A stretch of DNA of 64,000 nt, from positions 372,001 through 436,000 of the forward strand of contig JAJZUT010000001.1 of NCBI GenBank assembly GCA_021847105.1, given 5' to 3'. Shown here piece after piece: positions 8,934-19,683 of this stretch. The position numbers and the translations under genes are program-made. How positions within the stretch are numbered: the stretch's first letter is position 1; every line of letters starts with the position of its first letter. The notes beneath the pieces were generated by a model. It saw only the letters and a program-made list of their open reading frames with translations, had not been told where the DNA came from and made no database searches. This stretch comes from Pseudomonadota bacterium. Its GTDB lineage: Bacteria > Pseudomonadota > Gammaproteobacteria > Steroidobacterales > Steroidobacteraceae.

Positions 8934-10300
8934 AGATACTGATTCTGGGCGCTGGCCAGGTTGGCCGCACGGTGGCCCGTCACTTCTCGCGCGAGGAAGC
9001 CAATGATGTGACGGTGGTCGACAACGACGAGGACGTGCTGCGCGAGCTGCAGGACCGCCTCGACGTGCACACGGTCGCCGGCAATGCTGCATTTCCGAGC
9101 GTGCTGGAGGCGGCCGGCGCTGCCGAGGCCGATATCCTCGTGGCGCTGACGAACAGCGACGAAGTCAACATGATTGCCTGTGCGGTAGCCTTCCGGCTGT
9201 TCCGCACGCCAACCAAAATCGCGCGCATCCGCTCTGCTGAGTACACCTCGCGCCCCCAATTGTTCAGCGAGATGGCAATTCCGGTCGACGTCTTCATCAG
9301 CCCCGAACAACTCGTCACCGAGTACCTCGAGCAGCTGATCCACCAGCCCGGCGCATTGCAGGTCCTCGAGTTCGCTGCCGGCAAAGTGAGGCTCGCCGGC
9401 GCACGCGCCGAGCCGGGCGGGGCGCTCGTCGGCCACGCGCTGCGCGAACTGCCGGAGCATCTCGGCCGCATCGAAACACGCGTGGTGGCGATCTACCGCG
9501 GAGGACGGAACATTCCGCCGGAAGGGGACACGGTCATCGAGGCGGGCGATGAGGTGTTCTTTCTCGCTGCGCGTGAGGATGTCCGTCGCGTGATCGACGA
9601 ACTGCGACGCGAAGATGCGCGCGTGCGCCGCATCCTAATCGCAGGTGGCGGCAACATCGGTCTACGGCTGGCCCGCTCGCTAGAGCGCAGCGCTCAGATC
9701 AAGCTGATCGAGCATGATTCGCGCCGCGCACAGTTGGTCTCAGAGCAGCTCGAAAACACGATCGTGCTCGCCGGTGATGCGGCTGACGAGGAACTGCTCA
9801 TCGAGGAGAACATCGACAGCGCGGATGTTTTCGCGGCCATTACCAACTCCGAGGAGGCGAATATTCTCTCGGCGATGCTCGCCAAGCGGCTGGGCGCGCG
9901 CAAGGTGATGGCTCTGGTCAATAAGCCTTCTTACGCTGATCTGATCGAAAGCGGCAGCATCGACGTCGCGGTCGCTCCGCAGACCATCACGATCGGCTCG
10001 CTGCTCGCCCATGTGCGCCGTGGAGACGTGGTGCGGGTGCACTCGTTGCGCCGTGGAGCGGCCGAGGCAATCGAAGCGGTCGTGCGTGGAGAGGAGCATA
10101 GCTCGCGCGTGGTCGGCCGCACGGTCGAGCAGATCGCGCTTCCCGAAGGCGCCTCGATTGGAGCGATCGTGCGCGGCGAGGAGGTCATCATGGCCCATCA
10201 CGACACGCGTGTGCAGTCGAACGATCACCTGATTCTCTTTCTCGCCGACCGTCGCCATATCGATGCCGTCGAGCGGTTGCTCATGCGCACGGCCCCCTGA
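8930..10300 (+). CDS. trkA: Trk potassium uptake NAD-binding subunit TrkA
   Basis: A 456-residue peripheral regulatory subunit of the Trk/Ktr K+ channel. It has two tandem RCK modules, each beginning with a Rossmann nucleotide-binding motif: ILGAGQVGRTVA near residue 5 and IAGGGNIGLRLA near residue 235. RCK_C (TrkA_C) domains follow each. Start ATG at 8930 overlaps the uvrD stop (ATGA). trkH, the membrane partner, begins eight bases after its stop, so the two are co-transcribed. Pairing of trk genes behind uvrD suggests only shared transcription, not shared function. Confidence 0.95.
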   Translation: MKILILGAGQVGRTVARHFSREEANDVTVVDNDEDVLRELQDRLDVHTVAGNAAFPSVLEAAGAAEADILVALTNSDEVNMIACAVAFRLFRTPTKIARIRSAEYTSRPQLFSEMAIPVDVFISPEQLVTEYLEQLIHQPGALQVLEFAAGKVRLAGARAEPGGALVGHALRELPEHLGRIETRVVAIYRGGRNIPPEGDTVIEAGDEVFFLAAREDVRRVIDELRREDARVRRILIAGGGNIGLRLARSLERSAQIKLIEHDSRRAQLVSEQLENTIVLAGDAADEELLIEENIDSADVFAAITNSEEANILSAMLAKRLGARKVMALVNKPSYADLIESGSIDVAVAPQTITIGSLLAHVRRGDVVRVHSLRRGAAEAIEAVVRGEEHSSRVVGRTVEQIALPEGASIGAIVRGEEVIMAHHDTRVQSNDHLILFLADRRHIDAVERLLMRTAP

Positions 10301-10307
10301 TCCAGGC

Positions 10308-11762
10308 ATGATCGGCATCATCTACTTTCTCGGCTTGATTCTGGCCGCCTTCGGCTTGGTCTATCTGCTGCCCATCGGCTGCTCGCTGGTCACGGGCGAT
10401 GGGCTGTGGCCGATCTTCTTGGTGTGCGCGGCGCTGACGGCGACGATCGGCGCGGGGATGGCTGCGCTCACCTTCAAGTACCGCCGTGAGCTCAAGCCGC
10501 GCGATGGCTTCATGCTGGTGACGGTCGGCTGGCTGCTGCTCGCCGTGGCCGCGACGCTCCCATTACTGATGGCAATACCGGGGTTGACCTTCACCCGCGC
10601 GCTGTTCGAAACAATGTCGGGTCTGACCACCACCGGTTCGACGGTCTTCACCGGACTCGATACGTTGGCGCCATCGCTGAATTTCTGGCGATGCTCGCTG
10701 ATCTGGGTCGGCGGCCTCGCCGTGATCGTGGTGGCAATGGGCGTGATGCCGCTGCTCGGCATCGGCGGCATGGACCTGTACAAGTCCGACGCCCCCGGAC
10801 CGGTGAAGGATCAGAAGCTTGAGCCGCGCATTACCGAGGCAGCCCGCTCGGTCTGGCTGGTCTACGTGGTGCTCACAATGGCGGGCATCATCGCCCTGCG
10901 CATCGCCGGCATGAGCTGGTTTGATGCGATTTGCCACGCGTTCTCGGCTGTCTCGCTGGGCGGCTTTTCAACGCACGACGCGAGCATTGCCTACTTCAAT
11001 TCACCGGCGGTGGATTTTGTGCTGATGCTGCTGATGCTGGCGGCGTCGATGAATTTCACCCGTCACTTCGTCGCGCTGCGCCGTCTCACGCTCAAGCCCT
11101 ATCGCAATGACCCCGAATTCAAGGCGATGGCGATCATTCTTTCCTTGAGCGTTCTCGGCATCACGCTGCTGCTGCTCAACGACGGCGTGTATGCCAATTT
11201 CAATACCGCATTGCGTTATGCGGCATTCAACGTCATCTCCATGGCAACCACCACCGGTTGGGTCAACATCGGGCACGGTGGCTTCGATCACTGGCCGGTA
11301 TTTGCCCCGATCTGGATGCTGTTTCTCTCCGGTATCGTCTGCAGCACCGGTACCAGCGGGGGCGGCATCAAGATGTTCCGCACCCTGGTGCTGGCGCGCC
11401 AGGCCGAGCGTGAGTTGAAATTGCTGGTGCACCCGAGTGCCGTCGCTCCCGTTCGTGTCGGTCGCCGGCCGATCTCGGCGCGGGTGGCCGACGCGGTATT
11501 GGCGTTCATATTCCTGTACTTCATGGCCGTGGCGCTGCTGGTGTTTGCCATGCTGCTCAGCGGCATGGGATTTGACTCCGCGTTCCGGCTGGTCGTGGCT
11601 TCGATCAACAATACTGCTTACGGACTGCCCGGGCACGCCGCCTGGAACCTGCATGACCTGAGCGCGCCGCAGATCTGGATCTGCACGGTGGCGATGCTGC
11701 TCGGCCGCCTTGAGATCTTCAGCGTCATCGTTCTCTTTACTCGCACGTTCTGGCGCAAGTAA
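10308..11762 (+). CDS. trkH: Trk potassium transporter membrane subunit TrkH
   Basis: A 484-residue integral membrane protein that forms the K+ pathway gated by TrkA. Four pore-loop repeats of the TrkH type are recognisable: SGLTTTGSTVF, FSAVSLGGFSTHD, MATTTGWVNIG and a final NNTAYGLPG. About ten further hydrophobic helices are seen. The ATG at 10308 begins MIGIIYFLG, the expected TrkH start; an upstream ATG at 10263 lies inside trkA. Convergent with the OppA-type gene downstream, with only 28 bases between stops. Confidence 0.95.
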   Translation: MIGIIYFLGLILAAFGLVYLLPIGCSLVTGDGLWPIFLVCAALTATIGAGMAALTFKYRRELKPRDGFMLVTVGWLLLAVAATLPLLMAIPGLTFTRALFETMSGLTTTGSTVFTGLDTLAPSLNFWRCSLIWVGGLAVIVVAMGVMPLLGIGGMDLYKSDAPGPVKDQKLEPRITEAARSVWLVYVVLTMAGIIALRIAGMSWFDAICHAFSAVSLGGFSTHDASIAYFNSPAVDFVLMLLMLAASMNFTRHFVALRRLTLKPYRNDPEFKAMAIILSLSVLGITLLLLNDGVYANFNTALRYAAFNVISMATTTGWVNIGHGGFDHWPVFAPIWMLFLSGIVCSTGTSGGGIKMFRTLVLARQAERELKLLVHPSAVAPVRVGRRPISARVADAVLAFIFLYFMAVALLVFAMLLSGMGFDSAFRLVVASINNTAYGLPGHAAWNLHDLSAPQIWICTVAMLLGRLEIFSVIVLFTRTFWRK

Positions 11763-11790
11763 GCCGGCTCATCGATATCGGCCGCTTCGC

Positions 11791-13410
11791 TCAGCGCGGA
11801 AGCGCGCGCAGGCCAAGTTCGCGGCTGTAGGTCACGTCCATGACGTTGTCGTACCAGCCGGTTACGCGCGGCTTGACCAGGTGTTTGCTCACGTAGAAGT
11901 ACAGCGGAATGATGGGCTGATCGCGCAGCATCAGCTTTTCAGCCTGTTCGAGCAATGCGATTCGCCGAGTGGGATCGAGCGTGGCCTCGGCCCGGTCCAC
12001 CAGGCTGTCATAGGTGGCATTGTGGTAGCGCGGCAGGTTGATGCCGAAGTCGCTTTTGAAGTATTGCGCGAAGGTGTACGGGTCGTTGTAATCGCCGATC
12101 CAGCTCGAGCGGAACATCGTGGCCTCGCCGCTGCTGATGTCCTGCATCAGCGAGCTGAAGTCCTCGGCTTGCAGCGAGACGTGTATACCGAGCGTACGGC
12201 GCCACATCGAGGCGACGGCGAGCGCCACGTCCTCGTTGACCTCCCCGGTGTTGTATTCGAGTGTAAAGTGTAGCGGGTGGGATGGCGAGTAGCCGGCGGC
12301 GGCGTACAGGCGGCGCGCTGCGCCGATGCGTTCTGCTCTGTCGAGCGCGCGCCATGCCGGAGTCTGCGGTGTGTAGCCGTCCGTTCCGGGCGGCACCCAG
12401 CTGTATGCCGGCAGCTCGCCAGCCCGCAACACGAAGCGGGTCAGGCGGGTGCGGTCGATGGCCAGGGCGAGCGCCCGGCGCAAGCCCGGTTCACCCTTGA
12501 ACGGCGCTCGCCGCAGGTTGAAGCCGTAGAAATACGTGCCGAGCTCGGGCTCGATGTGCAGTTGATCACCGAGATGGGCGCGGATCCAGCCGATTTCGGT
12601 TCGCGGCACCACATCCATGATGTCGAGCTCCCCGGCGCGGTACATCTCGAGTTCGGCGTTCTCATCGGTGGCAATGATGTAGCGGACGCCGGCAAGGTGG
12701 GTGGCGTCGTTGCGCCAATAGTCCGGATTGCGCGTGAGTTCGATGTACGAGCCGTGCACCCAGCGAGTGAGCACGAATGCGCCGTCGGATGGCATGTGGC
12801 CGGCGTGGGCATAAGAGGCCCCGTAGCGGGCGAGCAGCGCCGGGTCGACCGGACAGGTTGCCGGATGGGCGAGCAGGGCGGGTAGGTAATGCGCCGGTGT
12901 TCGCAGCTCCACCACGACGGTGTACGGTGTGGGCGCGAGCACGCCGAGGTCCGCGACCGGACGCCGTCCGGCGATGATGCCAGGCGCGTGGCGGATGACG
13001 CTCACGACGGCGGCATAATCGGAGGCCGTGCGCGGGTCGACGAGCCGGCGCAGCCCGGCGACAAAATCCTTGGCGAGGACGGGGGCGCCGGTGGACCAAC
13101 GGGCGTTGTGTCGCAGCGAAAAGGTGTAAGTCCTGCCATCGGAACTCACCGTCCAGCCCGTCGCAATGCCGGGCGCGGGGCGCCCGTGCCGGTCAAGCGT
13201 GGTCAGACCCTCGCAGATGTCGCGTAACACCCGCTGCGCCTCTACGGAGCGGGCTTTCTGCGGGTCCAGCGAGTCGGGCTCGAGATCCAGACCACGCAGC
13301 AGGACGTTTCCTCTGCCGCCCGCTGCCGGTGCTGCGCCGTGCCGGGCACAGCCGCCGAGTGCAGCGCACGCGAGCAGCAGTGCGGCCCCGCGGGCGACTC
13401 GGCGGCTCAT
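11791..13410 (-). CDS. Peptide ABC transporter substrate-binding lipoprotein (OppA/SBP_bac_5 type)
   Basis: A 539-residue solute-binding protein. The N terminus has a lipoprotein signal with a lipobox (ALGGC, Cys near residue 21), so it should be membrane-anchored on the periplasmic side. Family features include LDPQKARSVEAQRVLRDICEGL, TGWTVSSDGRTYTFSLR, FGFNLR-like and ALALAIDRTRL segments typical of OppA/DppA. It probably binds oligopeptides, perhaps murein peptides. No permease or ATPase genes adjoin it; it sits seven bases after pyrF on the same strand, so it is an orphan binding protein in the mnmG-pyrF transcript. Confidence 0.85.
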   Translation of the reverse strand: MSRRVARGAALLLACAALGGCARHGAAPAAGGRGNVLLRGLDLEPDSLDPQKARSVEAQRVLRDICEGLTTLDRHGRPAPGIATGWTVSSDGRTYTFSLRHNARWSTGAPVLAKDFVAGLRRLVDPRTASDYAAVVSVIRHAPGIIAGRRPVADLGVLAPTPYTVVVELRTPAHYLPALLAHPATCPVDPALLARYGASYAHAGHMPSDGAFVLTRWVHGSYIELTRNPDYWRNDATHLAGVRYIIATDENAELEMYRAGELDIMDVVPRTEIGWIRAHLGDQLHIEPELGTYFYGFNLRRAPFKGEPGLRRALALAIDRTRLTRFVLRAGELPAYSWVPPGTDGYTPQTPAWRALDRAERIGAARRLYAAAGYSPSHPLHFTLEYNTGEVNEDVALAVASMWRRTLGIHVSLQAEDFSSLMQDISSGEATMFRSSWIGDYNDPYTFAQYFKSDFGINLPRYHNATYDSLVDRAEATLDPTRRIALLEQAEKLMLRDQPIIPLYFYVSKHLVKPRVTGWYDNVMDVTYSRELGLRALPR

Positions 13411-13416
13411 CTCGGC

Positions 13417-14253
13417 TCAGCGCGCCGGGCGCAAGCGATGGGCGTTGATCTGTTCGCGCAGCCGTACGGTAGCCTGGCGCGCCGCTTGCGCAAAGTCCTC
13501 GCCGCCTGAGGCGTACAGAATCCCTCGCGAGGAACTGATCAACAGGCCGGTTCCCGCTGCGGTCTGGCCGTTGCGTACGGCCGCGGCGACATCGCCGCCC
13601 TGTGCGCCCACACCGGGAACGAGCAACGGCATGTCGCCGACAATGCGGCGGACTTCGGCGAGCTCCTGTGGGTATGTCGCGCCGACCACCAGCAGGCAAT
13701 TGCCGCGCGCGTTCCACTGGCTTGCGGCGAGCTCAGCGACCACGTGATAGAGCCGGCGCGCGCCGCCGTCGACCATCAGATCCTGCAGGTCACGGGCGCC
13801 AGGGTTGGACGTGCGGCACAGGACGATCACGCCGCGTTCGGCGTGCCTGAGGAACGGCTCGAGCGAATCGGTGCCAAGATATGGGTTGACCGTCACCGCA
13901 TCGGCCCCATAGCGTTCGAATGCCTCGATAGCGTACCGCTCCGCAGTGTTGCCCACATCGCCACGCTTTGCGTCGAGAATCACCGGCACATCCGGGTAGG
14001 TGCCCTGGATGTACTCGATCGTCCGCTGCAGCTGGTCCTCGGCCTCGTAGGCGGCGTAATGCGCGAACTGCGGCTTGTAGGCGCAGACCAGATCCGCAGT
14101 CGCATCGATGATGGCCTTGTTGAACTGAAAGATGGGTGAGGCCTGCGCGGCGATGTGCTCGGGAAAGCGCTCGATCTCCGGATCGAGTCCGACGCATACC
14201 AGCGAATCGCTGCGACTCCAGCTGCGCTCCAGTCGGGCGATGAACGTGCTCAT
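13417..14253 (-). CDS. pyrF: Orotidine 5'-phosphate decarboxylase, type 2
   Basis: A 278-residue enzyme that converts OMP to UMP in pyrimidine synthesis. The segment [14 protein letters not shown] is the DxKxxD active-site motif of the type-2 (about 270-residue) PyrF group rather than the shorter E. coli type. [13 protein letters not shown] near the N terminus and [10 protein letters not shown] near the C terminus support this. The ATG at 14253 overlaps the mnmG stop (ATGA), giving translational coupling. The frame runs open upstream inside mnmG, but that part is a shadow. Confidence 0.93.
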   Translation of the reverse strand: MSTFIARLERSWSRSDSLVCVGLDPEIERFPEHIAAQASPIFQFNKAIIDATADLVCAYKPQFAHYAAYEAEDQLQRTIEYIQGTYPDVPVILDAKRGDVGNTAERYAIEAFERYGADAVTVNPYLGTDSLEPFLRHAERGVIVLCRTSNPGARDLQDLMVDGGARRLYHVVAELAASQWNARGNCLLVVGATYPQELAEVRRIVGDMPLLVPGVGAQGGDVAAAVRNGQTAAGTGLLISSSRGILYASGGEDFAQAARQATVRLREQINAHRLRPAR

Positions 14254-16175
14254 GCGACACGAGTCCCGGCGGACAGGGCGTGCTTCTTCAGGTGTACCAG
14301 CAGCAGCGTGACCGCCGCCGGCGTGACGCCCGGCACGCGAGAGGCTTGGCCGACTGTCGATGGTCGGTATTCGCTGAGGCGCGTGCGCACCTCGTGCGAG
14401 AGGCCGGCGACCTGCGCATAATCGATGTTTTCGGGCAAACGGGTCTCCTCGTTGCGGCGGTGGCGGTCGATTTCGTCTTGCTGACGCTCGATGTACCCGG
14501 CGTACTTGGCAAGCGCTTCCACCTGGGTGCTCAGTTGTGCGGCGAGCCGCGTATCGAGTGCGCCGACCGACTGCTCCTCGGCGGCGTCGATGATCTCGAG
14601 CAGCGCCTCGTAGCGCACCTCGGGGCGACGCAGCAGCTCCAACGCGGACACGTCGCGCGCGAGCGGTCCGCCGAGAATTCGGGCGCACCACTGTGGGTCG
14701 AGCGTTTCGGGATGCAGGCGCACGGCACGCAGGCGGGTGAGCTCGCGATCGATGAGCTGCTGCTTCGCCTCGAACAGACGCCAGCGCTCGTCGTCGACCA
14801 GTCCCAGGCGTCGGCCGATTGGGGTCAGACGGGCATCGGCGTTATCTTCACGCAGCAGCAGGCGATGTTCGGCTCGGCTGGTGAACATGCGGTACGGTTC
14901 GCGCGTACCCCGCGTGACCAGGTCATCGACCAGAACGCCGAGGTAACCGTCACTACGTTGTGGCACCCAGGGCGTATCGCCGCGCACTGCGAGTGCGGCG
15001 TTGATGCCGGCGAGCAGTCCCTGCGCGGCCGCTTCCTCGTAGCCGGTGGTGCCGTTGATCTGACCGGCGAAATACAGGCCCTCAAGCGTGCGGGTCTCAA
15101 GCGAAGACCGCAGATCGCGCGGATCGAAGAAGTCGTATTCGATTGCGTAGCCTGGCCGCGTCAGATGTGCCCGCTCGAAGCCGGGAATGGTGCGCACCAG
15201 AGCGACCTGTACGTCGAACGGCAGGCTGGTTGAGATCCCGTTGGGATAAATCTCGTGCGTATCGAGCCCCTCGGGCTCGACAAAGATCTGGTGCGAGGTG
15301 CGATCCGCAAAGCGCACCACCTTGTCCTCGATCGACGGGCAGTAGCGCGGTCCGACCCCCTCGATCGCGCCGGTGAACAGCGGCGAGCGGTCGGTGGCCG
15401 CACGGATGAGCTCGTGCGTGCGCTCGGTCGTGTGCGTAATGTGACAAGCGATCTGGCGAGGATGCTCCTCGGGGCGTCCGAGGAAGGAAAATACAGGCAC
15501 TGGCTCGTCGCTCGCCTGCACGGTCATGACGCTGTAATCGAGCGTGCGCCCATCGAGCCGCGGCGGCGTGCCGGTCTTCAGTCGCCCGACGCGCAGCGGC
15601 AGCTCGCGCAGGCGTGCGGCCAGGCGGTTGGAAGGGCTGTCGCCGGCGCGGCCGCCGGCATGATTGTCGAGACCGACATGAATGCGGCCACCGAGGAACG
15701 TGCCGGCCGTCAGTACCACGCGGGGCGCTTCAAACACGATGCCGGTCACGGTGATGACGCCACGCACCGTCGTGCCCGTCACCAGCAGATCCGCCGCTTC
15801 CTGCTGAAACACCGCCAGGCGGGGCTCGGCTTCGATAAGCGCGCGGATCGCGCGTTTGTACAGCTGCCGGTCGGCCTGCGCCCGTGTGGCGCGCACCGCC
15901 GGCCCTTTGCTGCCGTTCAGGGTACGGAACTGAATGCCGGCCCGATCCGTGGCCCGGGCCATGGCACCGCCGAGGGCGTCGATTTCGCGCACCAGGTGGC
16001 CTTTGCCGATGCCGCCGATCGCCGGATTACAGCTCATCTGCCCGAGCGTCTCGATGTTCTGGGTCAGCAGCAGCGTGCGCGCGCCCATGCGCGCGGCGGC
16101 CAGGGCTGCTTCGGTTCCGGCATGTCCGCCGCCGATGACGATGACCTCGAACGGGTGGGTGAATCGCATGGCCAT
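14250..16175 (-). CDS. mnmG: tRNA uridine-5-carboxymethylaminomethyl modification enzyme MnmG (GidA)
   Basis: A 641-residue FAD protein that, with MnmE, installs the cmnm5 group on wobble uridine 34 of certain tRNAs. The N-terminal FAD-binding motif [14 protein letters not shown] is followed by [15 protein letters not shown], a GidA signature; [12 protein letters not shown] and [14 protein letters not shown] are further family blocks. The start could be 16175 or 16169 (Met-Ala-Met); both give the normal family length. The usual neighbours rsmG and parAB are absent; pyrF follows instead. It is divergent from the hydrolase gene at 16238. Confidence 0.95.
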   Translation of the reverse strand: MAMRFTHPFEVIVIGGGHAGTEAALAAARMGARTLLLTQNIETLGQMSCNPAIGGIGKGHLVREIDALGGAMARATDRAGIQFRTLNGSKGPAVRATRAQADRQLYKRAIRALIEAEPRLAVFQQEAADLLVTGTTVRGVITVTGIVFEAPRVVLTAGTFLGGRIHVGLDNHAGGRAGDSPSNRLAARLRELPLRVGRLKTGTPPRLDGRTLDYSVMTVQASDEPVPVFSFLGRPEEHPRQIACHITHTTERTHELIRAATDRSPLFTGAIEGVGPRYCPSIEDKVVRFADRTSHQIFVEPEGLDTHEIYPNGISTSLPFDVQVALVRTIPGFERAHLTRPGYAIEYDFFDPRDLRSSLETRTLEGLYFAGQINGTTGYEEAAAQGLLAGINAALAVRGDTPWVPQRSDGYLGVLVDDLVTRGTREPYRMFTSRAEHRLLLREDNADARLTPIGRRLGLVDDERWRLFEAKQQLIDRELTRLRAVRLHPETLDPQWCARILGGPLARDVSALELLRRPEVRYEALLEIIDAAEEQSVGALDTRLAAQLSTQVEALAKYAGYIERQQDEIDRHRRNEETRLPENIDYAQVAGLSHEVRTRLSEYRPSTVGQASRVPGVTPAAVTLLLVHLKKHALSAGTRVA

Positions 16176-16237
16176 AGTGTAGTGCAGCGCCCGGCCCTGC
16201 CCAAACGGCGCGCTTAGGGGGCCTTGCATTATGATGC

Positions 16238-17716
16238 GTGACCGTGAGACGCATCGCCGTATCTGTTCTCGCTCTGGCGCTGCTCGCCGTGAGCGCCGCC
16301 GGGCGTGACGCCCCGGTGCGATCCTTGGCGCTCCGACCCTGCGAGCTGCGCTCGAGCGGTGCGCTGCAGCTGGTCAAGGCCGAGTGCGCCCGGCTGCCGG
16401 TGGCGGAGAATCCGGCCGATCCCAACGGACGGCAGATCCGCCTTGCCGTGGCCGTGGTGCCGGCGGTCAATACGACGGCCCGACCGGACCCGTTGTTCGT
16501 GCTGGCCGGCGGACCCGGCGAGGCGGCGCGATCCTTCTACGCCGGGGTGGCGGGCGCATTCGCATTGATTCATCGCGATCGCGACATCGTCCTGGTCGAT
16601 CAGCGGGGTACCGGCGGATCGAATGCGCTCAACTGTCCGCGCGAGCACGCCTCCGGGCAGACCTCGAGCCGCGCCGACCTCATCGCTCAGAGCGAACGGT
16701 GTCTGAGACGTCTGCGCGAGCATGCCCACGTGCGCTTCTACACTACGGACCTGGCGGTCGATGATCTCGATCGGGTGCGAGCTGCGCTCGGCTACCGGCA
16801 GATCGACCTGTACGGTTCCTCGTACGGCACCGTCGTGGCGCAGGAATACCTTCGGCGCTTCCCCACGCGGGTACGCAGCATGATCCTCGACGGGGTGGTG
16901 CCGCCGCAGCTGCCCATCGGCGCGCTGAGCGCGATCAGCGCCCAGCAAGCGGTCGAACGCATCTTTGCCGAGTGCGCCCGAGAGCGCCCGTGCCACGCCC
17001 GTTTTGGCGATCCGATGGACGAATACCGTCGCGTCCGCGCCGCGCTGGAAGCCCACCCGGTGACGCTCACGCTCGCGGATCCGACCCGCGGCACCCCGTA
17101 TCAGCTGCATCTGACAACCTACCAGCTCGGGCAAGTACTGCGTCTAGCGAGCTACACGCCCGCGCTCGCCGCGCTGCTGCCGCTTGATCTGCACGCCGCC
17201 GCTGCCGGGGACTACACGCCGCTCGCCGGTCAGTTCCTGCTCATCGACCGCCTCTACAGCGGCGCGGTTGCGGTGGGCATGAACAACACCGTGATCTGCT
17301 CCGAGGATGTGCCCTTCTATCGCGTCACGGCCGCCGAGCGTGCCGCAATGCGGCGCACGTTCCTCGGCACTGCGCCGCTGCGCGAACTCGAGGCCGTCTG
17401 CTCCCACTGGCCGAAGGGCCCGGTGGCGACCGACTTTCATGCGCCGCTGCACGCGAACGTTCCAGTGCTGCTGCTGTCCGGCGGCAACGACCCGATCACG
17501 CCGCCGCGCTACGCCGTCGAGGCCGCCCGCGGTTACCCCAATAGCCTGAGCGTTACGGTGCCGGGCTTCGGCCACGGGCAGCTGCTCGACCCATGCATCG
17601 ACCAGCTGATGGCCCGATTTGTCGCCCGTGCCGAGGTGGCCGGCTTGAACACCCGCTGTGTCGCGGCATTGCGGCCGATGCCGTTTTTTCTCACCCTGAA
17701 CGGCCCCGGACCGTGA
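16238..17716 (+). CDS. Secreted alpha/beta-hydrolase, S33 peptidase-like
   Basis: A 492-residue protein with a short signal sequence ([13 protein letters not shown]). The alpha/beta-hydrolase triad is readable: nucleophile elbow YGSSYGT, acid in [10 protein letters not shown], and His in [19 protein letters not shown] and [12 protein letters not shown] match the oxyanion-hole and loop segments of the TAP/prolyl-aminopeptidase (S33) group, and the C-terminal TAP-like domain is present. It probably removes N-terminal residues from peptides in the periplasm. The start is GTG at 16238, with another GTG two codons on; neither is certain. The ABC exporter genes follow by 13 bases. Confidence 0.8.
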   Translation: MTVRRIAVSVLALALLAVSAAGRDAPVRSLALRPCELRSSGALQLVKAECARLPVAENPADPNGRQIRLAVAVVPAVNTTARPDPLFVLAGGPGEAARSFYAGVAGAFALIHRDRDIVLVDQRGTGGSNALNCPREHASGQTSSRADLIAQSERCLRRLREHAHVRFYTTDLAVDDLDRVRAALGYRQIDLYGSSYGTVVAQEYLRRFPTRVRSMILDGVVPPQLPIGALSAISAQQAVERIFAECARERPCHARFGDPMDEYRRVRAALEAHPVTLTLADPTRGTPYQLHLTTYQLGQVLRLASYTPALAALLPLDLHAAAAGDYTPLAGQFLLIDRLYSGAVAVGMNNTVICSEDVPFYRVTAAERAAMRRTFLGTAPLRELEAVCSHWPKGPVATDFHAPLHANVPVLLLSGGNDPITPPRYAVEAARGYPNSLSVTVPGFGHGQLLDPCIDQLMARFVARAEVAGLNTRCVAALRPMPFFLTLNGPGP

Positions 17717-17729
17717 GCGCGGTGCGGCA

Positions 17730-18467
17730 ATGATCGAAGCGCGCGGGCTCCTGAAGCGTTTCGGGCGGGTGGCGGCCGTCGATGGTCTGGCTTTGCACGC
17801 CGCCGACGGGCGCATCACGGGGCTGCTCGGGCCGAATGGCGCGGGCAAGTCGACCACGTTGCGCATGCTTTACACGGTGCTGCGGCCGGATGCAGGCGAG
17901 GCCTGGATCGACGGCGCCAGTATTCTGCGCGATCCGCTCGAGGCGCGCCGGCGAATGGGTGTGCTGCCGCATGGCGCGGGGCTGTACCCGAATCTGACCG
18001 CTCGCGAGAACATTGAGTATTTCGGCACCCTGCACGGGCTCGCCCGCGCCGTGCGGCGCGGGCGAACGGCTGAGCTGATCCGGCGGCTTGAGATGGACTC
18101 CTTCGCCGATCGCCCCGCCCGGGAGTTCTCCCAGGGCCAGCGGGTCAAGACCTCGCTTGCCCGGGCGCTCGTGCACCAGCCGCGCAATGTGTTGCTCGAT
18201 GAGCCGACCAACGGTCTTGACGTGATGGCGGTCCGCACGTTGCGCAGACTCCTCAGCGAGCTGCGTTCCGAGGGACACTGCATTCTGTTCTCCAGTCACA
18301 TCATGCAGGAAGTGGCTGCATTGTGTGACGAACTCATCGTCATCGCCGCAGGCAAGGTCATCATTCAGGCGGCGCCCGAGGCGCTGAAGGCGCACGCGGG
18401 GGCACAGACTCTGGAGGAGGCGTTCGTGCGTTTGGTGGAGCGCGAGCAGGCGGGAGCCGAGCCGTGA
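17730..18467 (+). CDS. ABC transporter ATP-binding protein, NatA-like
   Basis: A 245-residue ATPase. It shows Walker A (GPNGAGKST), the signature FSQGQRVKTSLA, Walker B (NVLLDEPTNGLD) and an H-loop after FSSHIM. The single ABC domain and the order with an ABC-2-type permease fit the NatAB/CcmA export family (sodium, drugs or other cargo). The cargo cannot be told from sequence. It overlaps the permease gene by GTGA at 18464-18467, so both subunits are made together. Confidence 0.9.
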   Translation: MIEARGLLKRFGRVAAVDGLALHAADGRITGLLGPNGAGKSTTLRMLYTVLRPDAGEAWIDGASILRDPLEARRRMGVLPHGAGLYPNLTARENIEYFGTLHGLARAVRRGRTAELIRRLEMDSFADRPAREFSQGQRVKTSLARALVHQPRNVLLDEPTNGLDVMAVRTLRRLLSELRSEGHCILFSSHIMQEVAALCDELIVIAAGKVIIQAAPEALKAHAGAQTLEEAFVRLVEREQAGAEP

Positions 18468-19639
18468 GGTCCATCTGGCGGGTGTTTCACAAGGAGTTCG
18501 GCGAGGCATTGCGCGATCGGCGCTCGCTGTTCACGACGTTGGTGATCGGGCCGCTGCTCATGCCAACATTGATCGCTGTCATTCTCTCTCTCGCCATCCG
18601 TCACGGCGGGGCGCCGAGCCGCCGCCCCTTCGCGCTTGCCGTGGTTCATGCCGAACGCGCGCCGCAACTGCTGGCGTTCCTGCATCAGTACGGTGTGCGG
18701 ATCGAGCCGGTGAGCGGCGGGCGGACTGCGGCCCGCCGCCGGGTGGGTCGGACCCGCGGGCCGCTGCTGTACGTGCCCGAGGACTTCGGTGCGCAGCTCG
18801 CGGCCGGCAAACCGGCGCCGCTGCGTCTATATGCCGATGAATCCAGCCGCGCCGTTCAGAGCCGCGTGCAGCGGCTGAGTGCGTTGATCGGGCTCTACGG
18901 CGGCACGATCGCGCGGCTGCGGCTCGCTGCGCGCGGTCTTGACCCGCAGCTTCTCGTGCCGATCGCGCTGCATCCGATCGATGTCTCGACGCCGCAGAGT
19001 CGGGCGGCCCTCGCCCTCGGCATGCTCAGTTATGCAATCCTCTTCACCATGCTGATGAGCGGCCTGTACATCGCGATCGACACCACGGCAGGTGAGCGCG
19101 AGCGTGGTTCGCTCGAGCCGTTGCTCACCACGCCGGTTAAGCGCGAGCATCTGGTCTACGGCAAGATGCTCGCTGCGTGTGCCATCATGACGATCTCACT
19201 GCTGCTGACCGTTGCGGCATTCGCTATCGCGCTACGCCACATCGGCTTCGACCGTCTCGGTATGAGCATCAATTTCGGTCCCGGGGTTGCCGCCGGCATC
19301 GTGCTCGGTTGTCTGCCGCTGATCCCGGTCGGGGCGGCCCTGATGACCCTGGTCGCTTCGTACACACGCAGCTACCGTGAAGCACAGACTTACGTCGGAT
19401 TCGTGTTGCTGGTGCCGACGCTGCCGCTGATCTTTGCCAACATCATGGGCTTGCAGCCGCGCACCGCGCTCATGGCGGTTCCGTCACTGAGTCAGCATTT
19501 CATCATCATGAGCCTGCTGCGCGACCAGCCCCTGCCTGGGCTCGATGTCGCGATCTCCGTGCTCGTGACGCTGCTGCTCGGGGTCGTGTTGATGTTCTTC
19601 GCCGGTCGACTGTATCGGCGCGAGAGGTTGCTCGGCTGA
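18464..19639 (+). CDS. ABC-2 type transporter permease, NatB-like
   Basis: A 391-residue membrane protein with one N-terminal helix, a large extracytoplasmic domain of about 150 residues and five or six C-terminal helices, the usual NatB/ABC-2 plan. TTAGERERGSLEPLLTTPVKR is the typical cytoplasmic coupling segment after the second helix. The GTG start at 18464 overlaps the stop of the ATPase gene. It is followed 44 bases later by a SIMPL-domain gene that may share the transcript. Confidence 0.9.
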   Translation: MRSIWRVFHKEFGEALRDRRSLFTTLVIGPLLMPTLIAVILSLAIRHGGAPSRRPFALAVVHAERAPQLLAFLHQYGVRIEPVSGGRTAARRRVGRTRGPLLYVPEDFGAQLAAGKPAPLRLYADESSRAVQSRVQRLSALIGLYGGTIARLRLAARGLDPQLLVPIALHPIDVSTPQSRAALALGMLSYAILFTMLMSGLYIAIDTTAGERERGSLEPLLTTPVKREHLVYGKMLAACAIMTISLLLTVAAFAIALRHIGFDRLGMSINFGPGVAAGIVLGCLPLIPVGAALMTLVASYTRSYREAQTYVGFVLLVPTLPLIFANIMGLQPRTALMAVPSLSQHFIIMSLLRDQPLPGLDVAISVLVTLLLGVVLMFFAGRLYRRERLLG

Positions 19640-19683
19640 TTGACGTGCCGGCGGATCCTCGAGGTTAAGCGGAGAATGGGACC

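Noticed and set aside
14280..16217. Two long plus-strand frames opposite mnmG
   Set aside because: Antisense to a highly conserved gene; no start signals or motifs.
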